This document shows, in pieces, positions 1 to 7,267 of a DNA stretch of 8,444 nt (position 1 is the stretch's first letter; every line of letters begins with the position of its first letter). The position numbers and the translations under genes are program-made. The DNA comes from Planctomycetota bacterium (GTDB taxonomy: Bacteria; Planctomycetota; Phycisphaerae; Tepidisphaerales; Tepidisphaeraceae), in NCBI GenBank assembly GCA_029777755.1, contig JAKORQ010000655.1, forward strand, positions 1 through 8,444. The letters run 5' to 3'. The notes under the pieces are model-generated. The model was not told the origin of the DNA and did not search any database. It saw only the letters and a program-made list of their open reading frames with translations.

Positions 1-1817
1 AATTCAGTCGCATCAAAGGCGTTGTTCCCGTCGACGCTGCGAATCTCGAAGTCGATGGAATCAAACATGCTTACGTTGAGATGGATCGCGCAGGAACTCT
101 GGACGAAGCTCGATGGGTTGTAGGATCCGCCCCATCCGTTGGGATTGTTGGCATAGCCGAAGTACCAGCCGTCCTGGTCCTGGCCGGGCGATGCGGTGTA
201 GCGATAGTCATACATGCTGTCGGCCAGCAGCACGTCGCCGCGGACCTCATACACATCTGTTACCGGACCACGAATGAATATGGGGGTTTCGCCGATGTTG
301 GTCAGCGTCACCTTACCGTTGCTGGGGGTGTAAGTGGTGGACTTGCCCATTATATCGACTACCGTCAGGGGCTCGTCGGCGACAAGCTGAAGTGTCGTCA
401 GGCCACTGGTGGAGTAGGCGATGTTGACGGACTCACCGGCGCGGGCAAACGAGTAAACACGAATGCGCGGATCAGTGCTGGACCACAACCCGTTAAAGCT
501 GGCGCCCGCCATCTGCTGGATGTAATTGGAGTAGGCAACATACGCCGAGTTCGGGACGTATGCGCCCCGTGGATCGTCATCGCGGGCGAGCAGCCAGGTG
601 TCCTGGCCGCCGTTGTCCTGCAGGTTGTACCAAGAGACGTACCGCACATCCTGGCTCTGCAGCGAGGTGAGCATCTGCACCATGTAGGTGGTCATGTTTT
701 GCTGGCCAAAGCCCTGGGTGGGATTGGTATTGAGGGCGAACTCGGTGACGTAGATCGGCACGGTTCTCCCGGCGTGCGCGAGCATCATCTCATTGAGCGC
801 TGCGATCTCCTGCTCGACGGTGTACGGCGTCTCAGCCTCATATGGGTGAATCACCAGTCCATCCATGTAGTCGAGGGCGCCCAGCTGGAACATTCGGTCG
901 TAGTAGCCCAAGGGTATGAGCACGGCCGCGCCGCCGAGGATGGTTACATCAGGATTGCTCGCCTTGACCTTGTTATAGGTCTCCTTGAGCATCTCCGTGT
1001 AGTAGTACGCGCGATCGTTGAGGGCAGGCCCGGAGCACCAGGTGCCGTTGTACTCGTTCCATACCTCAAGCAACTGTATCTGTGAGCCATAGCGGCCAAC
1101 CAGTGCATCGGCGTAGCGCGCGAAGGCATCCCTGCCGTTGGAACTGTAAGGGGCGTGGCCGCCGTCATAGTTGCTGTTGCCGAAGTCCGCTTCCTGAAGG
1201 ATCCTGATGTCGTTAGCCTGGAGGGCCGCCATGTAGTTGGTGAATGTGCCTGGCCAGACGAAGTGCCCACCTCCCCATGGCTCGACGTTCTGCCACCACT
1301 GCTCATCGCGGACATAGCCGATGCCGGCCTTGGCAATCAACGGGATCACCCCCGTGTTCCATCCATTGGCAAAGTGGCCCTGCACGCCGAACTGCGTTCC
1401 GCTGGCGGGGCGACCTGCTGATGCGGTGGCGGGGGCGAGGACGGCAAAGGTAGTCTCGCCGGTTGCACCCGATACGGGATTGCCCCCACTCCAGGCTGAC
1501 AGTTGCAGCTCATACCAGCCGAGGGAGCTGATCCCGGGCGAGACGGTCGCGTTTCCGCCGGCAACCGGAGCAACGCCGGATGCTACCGGGTTTCCGTAAA
1601 AGTCGCGCACCGTCCAGTGGACGGAATCGCCCGTCGATACCTTCATTGGGATCTGCACCGATTGCCCGGTCTGGAATACATTGCCGAGCTGCGCCTGGGT
1701 CGGGAAGCTGAAGGCCGCGAGTAGCAGGCGTGGCTCCATCTGCTCTATTGCCGGGCGGGATTGCAGAACACTGTGATCAGCTCGAGACGGTGTAGAGGTT
1801 CTATCTCGCTGGAACAT
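1..1817 (-). CDS. Secreted clan GH-A-like glycoside hydrolase with LEPR-XLL-type N-terminus (C-terminus cut by window edge)
   Basis: The reading frame runs unbroken from an ATG at 1817 to the left edge (605 complete codons). The start is supported by AAGGAG five bases upstream. Residues 24-35 read IEQMEPRLLLAA, matching the LEPR-XLL motif known from planctomycete exported proteins; starting at the internal ATG (1739) would remove part of it. Residues about 42-128 form an Ig-like beta domain. Residues about 141-430 resemble a clan GH-A (beta/alpha)8 barrel: WNEYNGTW supplies the likely acid/base Glu255, and YVTEFA the likely nucleophile Glu359, with HPYE between them. A small beta domain follows, then a region with DGWYFGYANN that matches the C-terminal domain of the neighbouring glycosidase and continues off the window. 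Expected role: hydrolysis of a polysaccharide or oligosaccharide outside the cytoplasm. The family could be GH39-, GH5- or GH51-like; the substrate cannot be told. It is clearly paralogous to the gene at 2013-6197 but lacks that gene's carbohydrate-binding modules. Confidence 0.85.
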   Translation of the reverse strand, partial: MFQRDRTSTPSRADHSVLQSRPAIEQMEPRLLLAAFSFPTQAQLGNVFQTGQSVQIPMKVSTGDSVHWTVRDFYGNPVASGVAPVAGGNATVSPGISSLGWYELQLSAWSGGNPVSGATGETTFAVLAPATASAGRPASGTQFGVQGHFANGWNTGVIPLIAKAGIGYVRDEQWWQNVEPWGGGHFVWPGTFTNYMAALQANDIRILQEADFGNSNYDGGHAPYSSNGRDAFARYADALVGRYGSQIQLLEVWNEYNGTWCSGPALNDRAYYYTEMLKETYNKVKASNPDVTILGGAAVLIPLGYYDRMFQLGALDYMDGLVIHPYEAETPYTVEQEIAALNEMMLAHAGRTVPIYVTEFALNTNPTQGFGQQNMTTYMVQMLTSLQSQDVRYVSWYNLQDNGGQDTWLLARDDDPRGAYVPNSAYVAYSNYIQQMAGASFNGLWSSTDPRIRVYSFARAGESVNIAYSTSGLTTLQLVADEPLTVVDIMGKSTTYTPSNGKVTLTNIGETPIFIRGPVTDVYEVRGDVLLADSMYDYRYTASPGQDQDGWYFGYANNPNGWGGSYNPSSFVQSSCAIHLNVSMFDSIDFEIRSVDGNNAFDATE

Positions 1818-2012
1818 GGCCGCTCCTTGCCAGAGACGCCTGTTGACACAGATCCCACACAACCAGGCATGCTGGCGTCGTTGTACGAATCGCCTTTGTC
1901 CCGCTGCCGCGCTGTGCTGCATGCCAAGGCGGTATCGCCCCACATGAGCTGGTGCCCCCCGCGGCGGGATGGCTGGCTCGGTTTCGCAGCGCGAATCTGC
2001 CTGGCGTCAGGT
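1818..2012 (-). other. Intergenic region between the two glycosidase genes
   Basis: This 195-base gap separates the TAG of the upstream glycosidase from the ATG of the downstream one. Shortly after that stop the minus strand has a small perfect hairpin (TTCGC, loop GCT, GCGAA; 1983-1995) without a T-run, so at best a weak terminator. I see no convincing -35/-10 pair. The gap is long enough for the downstream gene to have its own promoter, so co-transcription is uncertain. Short open frames here on either strand have no recognisable protein features. Confidence 0.4.
1823..1828 (-). promoter_or_regulatory. Shine-Dalgarno site deciding the start at 1817
   Basis: The minus strand reads AAGGAG, then five bases, then ATG at 1817. 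This favours 1817 over the in-frame ATG at 1739, which lies inside the MEPRLLLAA motif. Confidence 0.7.
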
Positions 2013-5000
2013 CTACTGCACCCTGCTGATCTTCGCGCGAACTACAGTCACGTCGTAGTCGATGTTTGATGCGCCGCCGGGCGTCACCGCGATATCGACA
2101 AGCGACCCGGTCACCACCGGCACATCCACTTCGAAATCGACCTCACCGGGATGACTCGGCCCGCCGACAGGCGTCGAGTAGACCAGCACTCCATCAACGA
2201 GGATCTTGCCGTCGATGCCATCCCCCTGCTCACCGCGGATGAATCGGCCGGCGATGCGCACCGTTCCCGTGATGGGACTCTGCCACCGCCGCACTGCCCA
2301 AACATCGCGCCCATCAAGGCGGCCCGGGTGCATTGAGTCGGCACTCTGCGTGTTGAATGGAGCATCCCCCTTCCACGTGTAGCCCCATATCGTCTGCTCA
2401 TGCACCATCGGGCGGAAGTCATCGTCGGTGTATGGTCGGTGCGGGGCCTGGCCGTCCCCCTGGCCTTTGCCGTCGCCGGCGTAATAGCCATAGAACCAGC
2501 GGTTCTTGCCCTGGGTCTGGCTGTAGTCATCGACAGAGTCTGCCAGCGGCGTCACCTCGTTGACGCGGGCTCTCTGCATCATCTCCCGGGGAGTGATGAC
2601 GAGCCTTTCGCCGTGCACAGGCAGCTCTCCATCCACAAACCGACATATGCGGAAGCCGTCGGGCGTATGCCCATCGCGGATCCCGCTTCCCCAGGCCGCG
2701 CTCCTTTGCCCATCCTCGATCAATAGCGCCAGACGGAAGGACGCGTCGGCCTTCGGCTCCAGTTGCAGCATGTCCGCTATGGGGACGGAAATCTCGTGGA
2801 CGACCTGATCATCGACTTGCTTTGTCACCGCCTTCGCGCTGACCCGTTCGCCTGAGGGAGACTGGATCGTCGTGACCGCGCCGTTGGCATCCACACGAAT
2901 CTCGTACCAGCCGCGCAGATTATCAGCTTCGATCCATTTTCCCCTGTAGTCGGGCGCAATGGCAAACTGGAAGCTGGCTTTGGCCGATACGCGGGCAAAC
3001 AGATGAAGCTCCCGCTCGCTCCAGGCGATGCGAACCTTGCCGGCCATCGGCTCGCCACGGGCCTGGAAGCACTGCGCAACATCCATCTCGGGAACCTGGG
3101 CCCAGTCAGTTTCATCACCGTCGAGAGTGACGTCGCGCTTGATGCACGGGTTGTACGATGCATCCACGCGATGCCGCACAGGTCGTCGGCCTCCTCCGAA
3201 CAGGACCGCGCATTCCGCCACGCAGCTGCGGTAAGGCTGCACTTCTCCGACAGGCAGATCAAGTTCAAACTCACTTCGCTCAGGGATGGTTGTCTCAACT
3301 GCGACTGTCCTACCCAGGTCATTGAGCGACCATTCCAGTCCCGCAACCTGATATCCCTGGCGGTATGACTCGTTAGCGAGAATGAGGCGAAGCGTGTCGG
3401 CGGCGATAAAGTCTGACGCGCCGCTGAAACTGAGCGGATCGACGACGCTGAGCTGGAACTGTCCCATCCCGGCTGGCCTGCCGTTCACCATGAGGACATA
3501 CGAAAGCTCATCGCGGCGAAGCTGGCTGGTGTCCACCCCGTCGATGGTCAGGCGCGTGCCGCGCCCATCCACCGGAAGATCCTTCCCGAGCACCCGTATG
3601 GCGCCGCGGATGGCGGGGTCAGTTATCTCTACGTTGAAGCCGTAAGGCGCCAGCAGGTCAGTGGTCTGCTGGCCCGCCAGGCGGAACGCGCCGCCTTCAA
3701 TAACCTTCTCCACCCTGCCAATCACATAAACCGGCGAATCTGACAATGTCAGGTAGACATGCCCGGCCACCGGTGCCAGCGTGCGCTCATATCCCATCAT
3801 GTCCACTACCGCCACCGGCTCGCTCACCTGAAGCGCCACCGACGCAGGCTGTGTCGCCCAGCAGACGCGCACCTGCTCACCATCGCGATCGAACTGCATG
3901 ATGTAGGTGAACTTGCTCTCCACACTGGCCCGCCCCACCGGCCGCGTGCCGTGCAGTTGGCGAATCAGGTTGGCATATGCCACATAGGGAGAGGCGACCG
4001 CGTATCTGCCGGCCGGGTCCTTCGCATCCCGCAGGAGCCCCATCAGCTTGAACTCGTTGTAGTCCCTTGCCAGGTACCAGTAGATGCGCTCGACAGTGCC
4101 GGTGGAATGAAGCAGCGTGTACTGTCTCACCAGGTAGCGGGCCACGTGCGCGCGGGCCTTCTCGAACATGCCGCTGCCCCGCTCCCACTCGTACTCCTCC
4201 TGCTTGGGCATGGCACCGGTCTCAGTCACCCAGATGGGCTTGTCCCTGCCGTCGTTGTATCGCCGGATGAGCTCCTGCAGCTCGGCGATCTCAACTTCCA
4301 CGCCCTCTGGCTGCATTCGATAGGGATGGATCACCACCGCATCCATGTACGGCAGGCCGCCATGCTTGAATATCCCCTCGATGTAGGGCATGGGAATGAG
4401 CACGGTCGCGCAGCCGCCCACCTGCACGTCTGGATGGGCCGCCTTGATGCGCGGATAGACGACCTTCATCATCTCCGCGTAGTAGCGGGGGCGATCGGTC
4501 GATGCCTCCCCGGCACACCAGCTTCCGTTGTACTCATTCCAAATCTCGGCCGTCTTCAGTTCCGGGTAGCGGTCCAGCACCTGAAGGACATAGTTGGCAT
4601 ATGCCTCGCGGGCCTCAGGAGTGGCCGGGGCGCCATCCCAGGTACCGGTGTAGTGCGGATTGCCGAAGGTCGCGGCATACATGACGTCCATACCCAGCCG
4701 CTTCACCTCCGACATGTACTGGTCCGACACCGCGGGGAACTCGAACACACCCTTGGTGCGCTCCAGGTGCTCCCAGTAGTGTTCATCGCGAACGGATGCG
4801 ATGCCCGCCTTGGCAAGCAGTGGCAGCAGGTCGATATCCCATCCCTGGGCAAAGTGCGTCATCGCGCCAAATGGGCTGTTCGACAGCAGCTTCGGATCGG
4901 CCGGCGCGATGATCGCGAAACTGGTCATGCCTTCGCCGACCTTTTCCTCTCCCGTGTACGATGCCAGCCGGAGGGTGAAATACCCCCTGGTCTCAACGCC

Positions 5001-5051
5001 CGGCCGAACGTATGCCGTACCGCTCTCAACTTTCGTCTGGCCGCGGCCCAC
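2013..5051 (-). CDS. Glycoside hydrolase catalytic and C-terminal domains (fragment downstream of TAG)
   Basis: A 1012-codon open frame from a GTG at 5051. It begins inside the Ig-like domain, has no signal peptide and only a weak upstream GGGGAAG, so it is unlikely to be a natural independent start. In fragment numbering: the rest of the Ig-like domain to about 50; a GH-A-like barrel about 60-350, with IWNEYNGSW (Glu173, likely acid/base) and WVTETGA (Glu277, likely nucleophile); a beta-domain to about 445; a region of unassigned beta-rich sequence; a CBM9-like, DOMON-type domain about 632-806 (LDGDETDWAQVP, then VRIAWSERELHLFARV); and a C-terminal domain about 848-1012 with RWFYGYYAGDG, DVWAVRRWQSP and a GDGIDGKILVDGVLVY strand. 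These are traits of secreted polysaccharide-active enzymes. The stop is TAG, followed one codon later by TGA. The undamaged catalytic residues suggest the interruption is recent or tolerated. Confidence 0.8.
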   Translation of the reverse strand: MGRGQTKVESGTAYVRPGVETRGYFTLRLASYTGEEKVGEGMTSFAIIAPADPKLLSNSPFGAMTHFAQGWDIDLLPLLAKAGIASVRDEHYWEHLERTKGVFEFPAVSDQYMSEVKRLGMDVMYAATFGNPHYTGTWDGAPATPEAREAYANYVLQVLDRYPELKTAEIWNEYNGSWCAGEASTDRPRYYAEMMKVVYPRIKAAHPDVQVGGCATVLIPMPYIEGIFKHGGLPYMDAVVIHPYRMQPEGVEVEIAELQELIRRYNDGRDKPIWVTETGAMPKQEEYEWERGSGMFEKARAHVARYLVRQYTLLHSTGTVERIYWYLARDYNEFKLMGLLRDAKDPAGRYAVASPYVAYANLIRQLHGTRPVGRASVESKFTYIMQFDRDGEQVRVCWATQPASVALQVSEPVAVVDMMGYERTLAPVAGHVYLTLSDSPVYVIGRVEKVIEGGAFRLAGQQTTDLLAPYGFNVEITDPAIRGAIRVLGKDLPVDGRGTRLTIDGVDTSQLRRDELSYVLMVNGRPAGMGQFQLSVVDPLSFSGASDFIAADTLRLILANESYRQGYQVAGLEWSLNDLGRTVAVETTIPERSEFELDLPVGEVQPYRSCVAECAVLFGGGRRPVRHRVDASYNPCIKRDVTLDGDETDWAQVPEMDVAQCFQARGEPMAGKVRIAWSERELHLFARVSAKASFQFAIAPDYRGKWIEADNLRGWYEIRVDANGAVTTIQSPSGERVSAKAVTKQVDDQVVHEISVPIADMLQLEPKADASFRLALLIEDGQRSAAWGSGIRDGHTPDGFRICRFVDGELPVHGERLVITPREMMQRARVNEVTPLADSVDDYSQTQGKNRWFYGYYAGDGKGQGDGQAPHRPYTDDDFRPMVHEQTIWGYTWKGDAPFNTQSADSMHPGRLDGRDVWAVRRWQSPITGTVRIAGRFIRGEQGDGIDGKILVDGVLVYSTPVGGPSHPGEVDFEVDVPVVTGSLVDIAVTPGGASNIDYDVTVVRAKISRVQ

Positions 5052-5078
5052 CTGGCTTCCCCAGAAATCTATTGCCTC

Positions 5079-6197
5079 CTACGCGACCTGCTCGCCCCTG
5101 GTCGCCACCGGCACGACCACCGGTTCTCCGGTGACGAATACATTGCCGGGTGTCACACTGCCGATCTCGAACTCCGGTATGGCTCTCCCGTCGTCCAGTA
5201 CAACAGCCTCCAGTTGGGCTATGCGGATCTCGTTGTTGCCCCCCTCCAGGATCAGCGCGATCCGTGACATGGGCGCATGCCACTGCTTATCTTCCGCGCC
5301 ACCCCAGGACTCGGCCGCGTCGGCCAGGTCAGATATCTTCAGTTGCTGCCACTGGCCATTTGGCTCCAGATCCAGGCGATGCTGAAACTCCTGCCCGGTG
5401 GCATCCCGCAGTCGCACCGCCACGCGGCTTGCGCTGTTGGACATTGCCCATAGCCGAACCTCTGCCACGTTCCCCCTGATCCCCGGGACGTCCTTGCCAC
5501 CCTCTACCCAGCCGGACGGCTGGCTGTTGACGAGGCGGATGCATGGTTCGCCATCCCGGCCGACGCGCTGCCACTGAATCGCACCATCGAAACCGTCAGT
5601 GCCCCTGCTGAAGTTCGCCAGGGGGATGATCCTAGCGCTGGCAAGGGTCTGCGCCCTTGCGGCCAGCTCGGGAATCGGTTGCTTGCTCAGCACCGCTTCC
5701 ACATCGTCGATCATCACTTCATTGTGCCCGCCCTCCAGGATGAACTGGATGCGGCGGCACGGAGGATGCCACTGCCGGTCGTCGGCCCCACCCCATGCTT
5801 CCATGGCGGATGCGAAATTCCTCAGCTTCAGTTGCTGCCACCGGCCGTTTGGCTGGAAGTCGAGACGATGCTGGAACTCCTGTCCCGTCGCATCGCGCAA
5901 GCGCACGGCAATCGTCCGGGCATTGGAAGACTTCACCCAGAAGCGCAGCTCCTCAATATCGTGAATCAGGTCGGAAGGCAGCATCTTGCCGCCCTCCACC
6001 CACCCCCCGGCATCCAGATTGCGCAGCCGGCCGGCACCCTTCCCCGACCTGGCGCCGGCGGTTTCCTGCACAAACGCGCCATCAAATCCAGACACACCCT
6101 GCTCGAAGTCAGCGATCAGAAGATTGCCGCTGGAAGACGCGGCCAGAGCCTGCACACAGATGCATACCAGACAGACAGTACCCAGGATATACCTCAC
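5079..6197 (-). CDS. Secreted N-terminal fragment with two tandem carbohydrate-binding-like domains, ending at in-frame TAG
   Basis: A 372-residue product from a GTG at 6197, supported by AGGGAG six bases upstream. Residues 1-20 (MRYILGTVCLVCICVQALAA) are a Sec-type signal peptide, probably cut after ALAA. Two homologous beta-sandwich-like domains follow, about 27-171 and 195-335. They share AVRLRDATGQEFQHRLD exactly and the patterns GWVEGGK, WQQLK, WGGA-D-QWH and ILEGG-NE. This pattern suggests a carbohydrate-binding, jelly-roll-type fold; I cannot name a CBM family with confidence. Residues 345-372 (SVTPGNVFVTGEPVVVPVA) start the Ig-like domain that the paralogue completes, then the frame stops at TAG. 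If translated as is, the product would be an exported binding protein with a broken Ig domain and no enzyme. Confidence 0.8.
   Translation of the reverse strand: MRYILGTVCLVCICVQALAASSSGNLLIADFEQGVSGFDGAFVQETAGARSGKGAGRLRNLDAGGWVEGGKMLPSDLIHDIEELRFWVKSSNARTIAVRLRDATGQEFQHRLDFQPNGRWQQLKLRNFASAMEAWGGADDRQWHPPCRRIQFILEGGHNEVMIDDVEAVLSKQPIPELAARAQTLASARIIPLANFSRGTDGFDGAIQWQRVGRDGEPCIRLVNSQPSGWVEGGKDVPGIRGNVAEVRLWAMSNSASRVAVRLRDATGQEFQHRLDLEPNGQWQQLKISDLADAAESWGGAEDKQWHAPMSRIALILEGGNNEIRIAQLEAVVLDDGRAIPEFEIGSVTPGNVFVTGEPVVVPVATRGEQVA
5193..6119 (-). repeat. Internal tandem duplication of a carbohydrate-binding-like domain
   Basis: The stretches 6119-5685 and 5615-5193 encode two copies offset by 173 residues where they align best. 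A 17-residue block (AVRLRDATGQEFQHRLD) is identical in protein, but its codons differ at several positions, so the duplication is not fresh and the protein sequence has been held by selection. Confidence 0.8.
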
Positions 6198-6203
6198 GCC
6201 AGG

Positions 6204-6209
6204 CTCCCT
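6204..6209 (-). promoter_or_regulatory. Shine-Dalgarno site for the GTG start at 6197
   Basis: The minus strand reads TTTAGGGAG, six bases, then GTG. The same TTTAGGGAG precedes the PEP-CTERM gene start at 7203, which supports choosing a GTG here. Confidence 0.6.
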
Positions 6210-6255
6210 AAAAGCGTCCGAATCAGTGATGGTTCACGGGCAGTTTCATCAAGGG

Positions 6256-6338
6256 GCGACAGCGAACGGGTATGCCGCGGGACTCCAGGAACATCCGTTC
6301 GCAACAGACCATGGCAGGTCAGCCCCGGCCGCTGTCGC
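6256..6338 (-). promoter_or_regulatory. Overlapping inverted repeats in the leader of the 6197 glycosidase gene
   Basis: The intergenic gap 6198-6351 holds a perfect 9-base inverted repeat (6256-6264 with 6330-6338, GCGACAGCG/CGCTGTCGC) and a perfect 8-base one (6262-6269 with 6295-6302, GCGAACGG/CCGTTCGC). They share bases 6262-6264, so as RNA the two pairings exclude each other in full. There is no T-run, so a plain terminator is unlikely. A leader switch or a protein site is possible; chance is not excluded. Confidence 0.3.
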
Positions 6339-6351
6339 ACTCAAAAGGGAT

Positions 6352-7203
6352 TCAGGCGCGCCGACGCCGCAAGCCCATCGCGGCCGCAAACCCGAGCACG
6401 CCAATCGCCGCCGGCTCAGGAACCATGACGGCCGTCACCCAGATCCCCTGGTTGTCCTTCGTGACAACAACGTGGTTCTCCGATGGATCAAGGCTGGCGT
6501 TGCCGTAGGCGGTGATGTAGCCGCCGGCTACCCAGCTCCTGATCTCGTCAACTCGCCAGTCCTCATTCTGCACGATGTGCAGCGTTCCACCCTGGATATC
6601 GATCCGGCCCATCACGGGCGTTTCATCCCAGCCCTTCAGCGCCAGGGTATCCGCGTTGATCACCCCACCTACCAGGTCGATCCGCCCGGAACGATCGGGC
6701 GAGGACGTGTTCTCCACAGACGGCACCGAGAGCGCCCCGGCAATGTTGATCGTGCCGGCCGTGATGACCAGGTGACCCGCCCCGTGGTCACCGACGCGCA
6801 TGTGCCGCTGAACATCGAGCTGGCCGCCGTCGACGTATAGCGTTCCGTTGCCGGCTTCGCTGGCCCACCAGGGCTTGGCACCGATTATGAAATCCTCGGT
6901 GACCGTCAGCTTCCCGCCGGTAATGCGCAGCGAAACATCGCCACCGCCATCCCGGCCGAGCTGCATGTTCATGATGGTCTGGTCCCCGCTGCTGTACAGG
7001 GCCGAGACGGTGCCGTTGAAGATTGTTGTGTCGCCGCTGCCGGGCAGAGAGATGGCCGGCACGTTGCCGCTGCCATCCCAGTACTGCCAGTTGGCCATAT
7101 CATTCCACTCGCCCTCTGGACCTCCGACAAAGGTGAAGTCCACCGCGGCTGCCTGCGCGGCCGCCATGAGCGTCAGCGACATCAGGGTTATCGAACGATG
7201 CAT
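6352..7203 (-). CDS. PEP-CTERM sorting-domain protein with repetitive beta-strand body
   Basis: A 283-residue exported protein. The ATG at 7203 is chosen because AGGGAGG lies six bases upstream and because it gives a proper signal peptide (MHRSITLMSLTLMAAAQAAA); an upstream in-frame ATG at 7269 adds a polar extension and is unlikely. The mature part starts with FVGGPEGEWNDMANWQYW, resembling the W-N-A-W opening of autotransporter-like beta-helix proteins, and continues with short G-rich strand repeats (for example GNGTLYVDGGQLDVQ, GHLVITAGTINIAG, GRIDIQGGTLHI). Residues 261-283 are a PEP-CTERM tail: VPEP, a hydrophobic segment, then LRRRR. In known systems an exosortase cleaves such tails and links the protein to the envelope or extracellular matrix; no exosortase gene is in the window. 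The fold suggests a structural or adhesive surface protein. There is no catalytic motif. It ends in TGA, 154 bases before the glycosidase start. Confidence 0.85.
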   Translation of the reverse strand: MHRSITLMSLTLMAAAQAAAVDFTFVGGPEGEWNDMANWQYWDGSGNVPAISLPGSGDTTIFNGTVSALYSSGDQTIMNMQLGRDGGGDVSLRITGGKLTVTEDFIIGAKPWWASEAGNGTLYVDGGQLDVQRHMRVGDHGAGHLVITAGTINIAGALSVPSVENTSSPDRSGRIDLVGGVINADTLALKGWDETPVMGRIDIQGGTLHIVQNEDWRVDEIRSWVAGGYITAYGNASLDPSENHVVVTKDNQGIWVTAVMVPEPAAIGVLGFAAAMGLRRRRA

Positions 7204-7209
7204 GTCATG

Positions 7210-7216
7210 CCTCCCT
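7210..7216 (-). promoter_or_regulatory. Shine-Dalgarno site for the PEP-CTERM gene start at 7203
   Basis: The minus strand reads AGGGAGG, then six bases, then ATG at 7203. It selects this start over the longer alternative at 7269. Confidence 0.65.
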
Positions 7217-7267
7217 AAACCACGCATGGGTTGAGTTGAGGCGGACGGAGCGTGGTGCCGATCTGTC

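Larger units (their letters stand above)
2013..6197 (-). pseudogene. Modular clan GH-A-like glycoside hydrolase interrupted by one in-frame TAG (or read through)
   Basis: The open frames 6197-5079 and 5051-2013 are in the same phase, separated only by a TAG at 5081-5079 and nine sense codons. Read together they give 1394 codons including the TAG. The order is: Sec signal peptide (about 1-20), two tandem carbohydrate-binding-like domains (about 27-171 and 195-335), an Ig-like domain (about 345-430) containing the TAG as codon 373, a GH-A-like barrel with Glu555 and Glu659 as likely catalytic pair, a beta-domain, a linker region, a CBM9-like domain (about 1014-1190) and a C-terminal YGYYAG domain. 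The paralogue at 1-1817 aligns across the interruption without a gap for 13 positions and has TGG (Trp68) opposite the TAG. The simplest reading is a recent nonsense change by a single G-to-A transition. Readthrough or an assembly error is also possible. No other lesion is seen in the frame. Confidence 0.65.

Noticed and set aside
81..1085. A 334-codon plus-strand open frame
   Set aside because: It is antisense to the catalytic region of the left glycosidase (WNEYNGTW, VTEFA) and shows no protein family features.
1745..1945. A 66-codon minus-strand open frame before the left glycosidase
   Set aside because: It is out of frame with the glycosidase, overlaps its SD-supported start, and has no recognisable features.
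2013..5051. An independent, intact cytoplasmic glycosidase starting at 5051
   Set aside because: The start would fall inside an Ig-like domain, without a signal peptide and with only a weak ribosome binding site, while the preceding same-phase codons continue the alignment to the paralogue.
5079..5081. TAG read as pyrrolysine or another special amino acid
   Set aside because: The site is not catalytic, the paralogue has plain tryptophan there, and nothing in the window suggests a suppressor tRNA or recoding element. A nonsense change is simpler.
3759..5267. A 502-codon plus-strand open frame
   Set aside because: It lies opposite the glycosidase frame, whose catalytic motifs and homology to the neighbouring paralogue are clear. 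Its own sequence is rich in H, R and L with no recognisable domain, as expected for an antisense shadow in GC-rich DNA.
5679..6840. Overlapping plus-strand open frames of 249 and 284 codons
   Set aside because: They cover the antisense of the signal peptide, the binding domains and the PEP-CTERM tail, and have no start signals or domain features.
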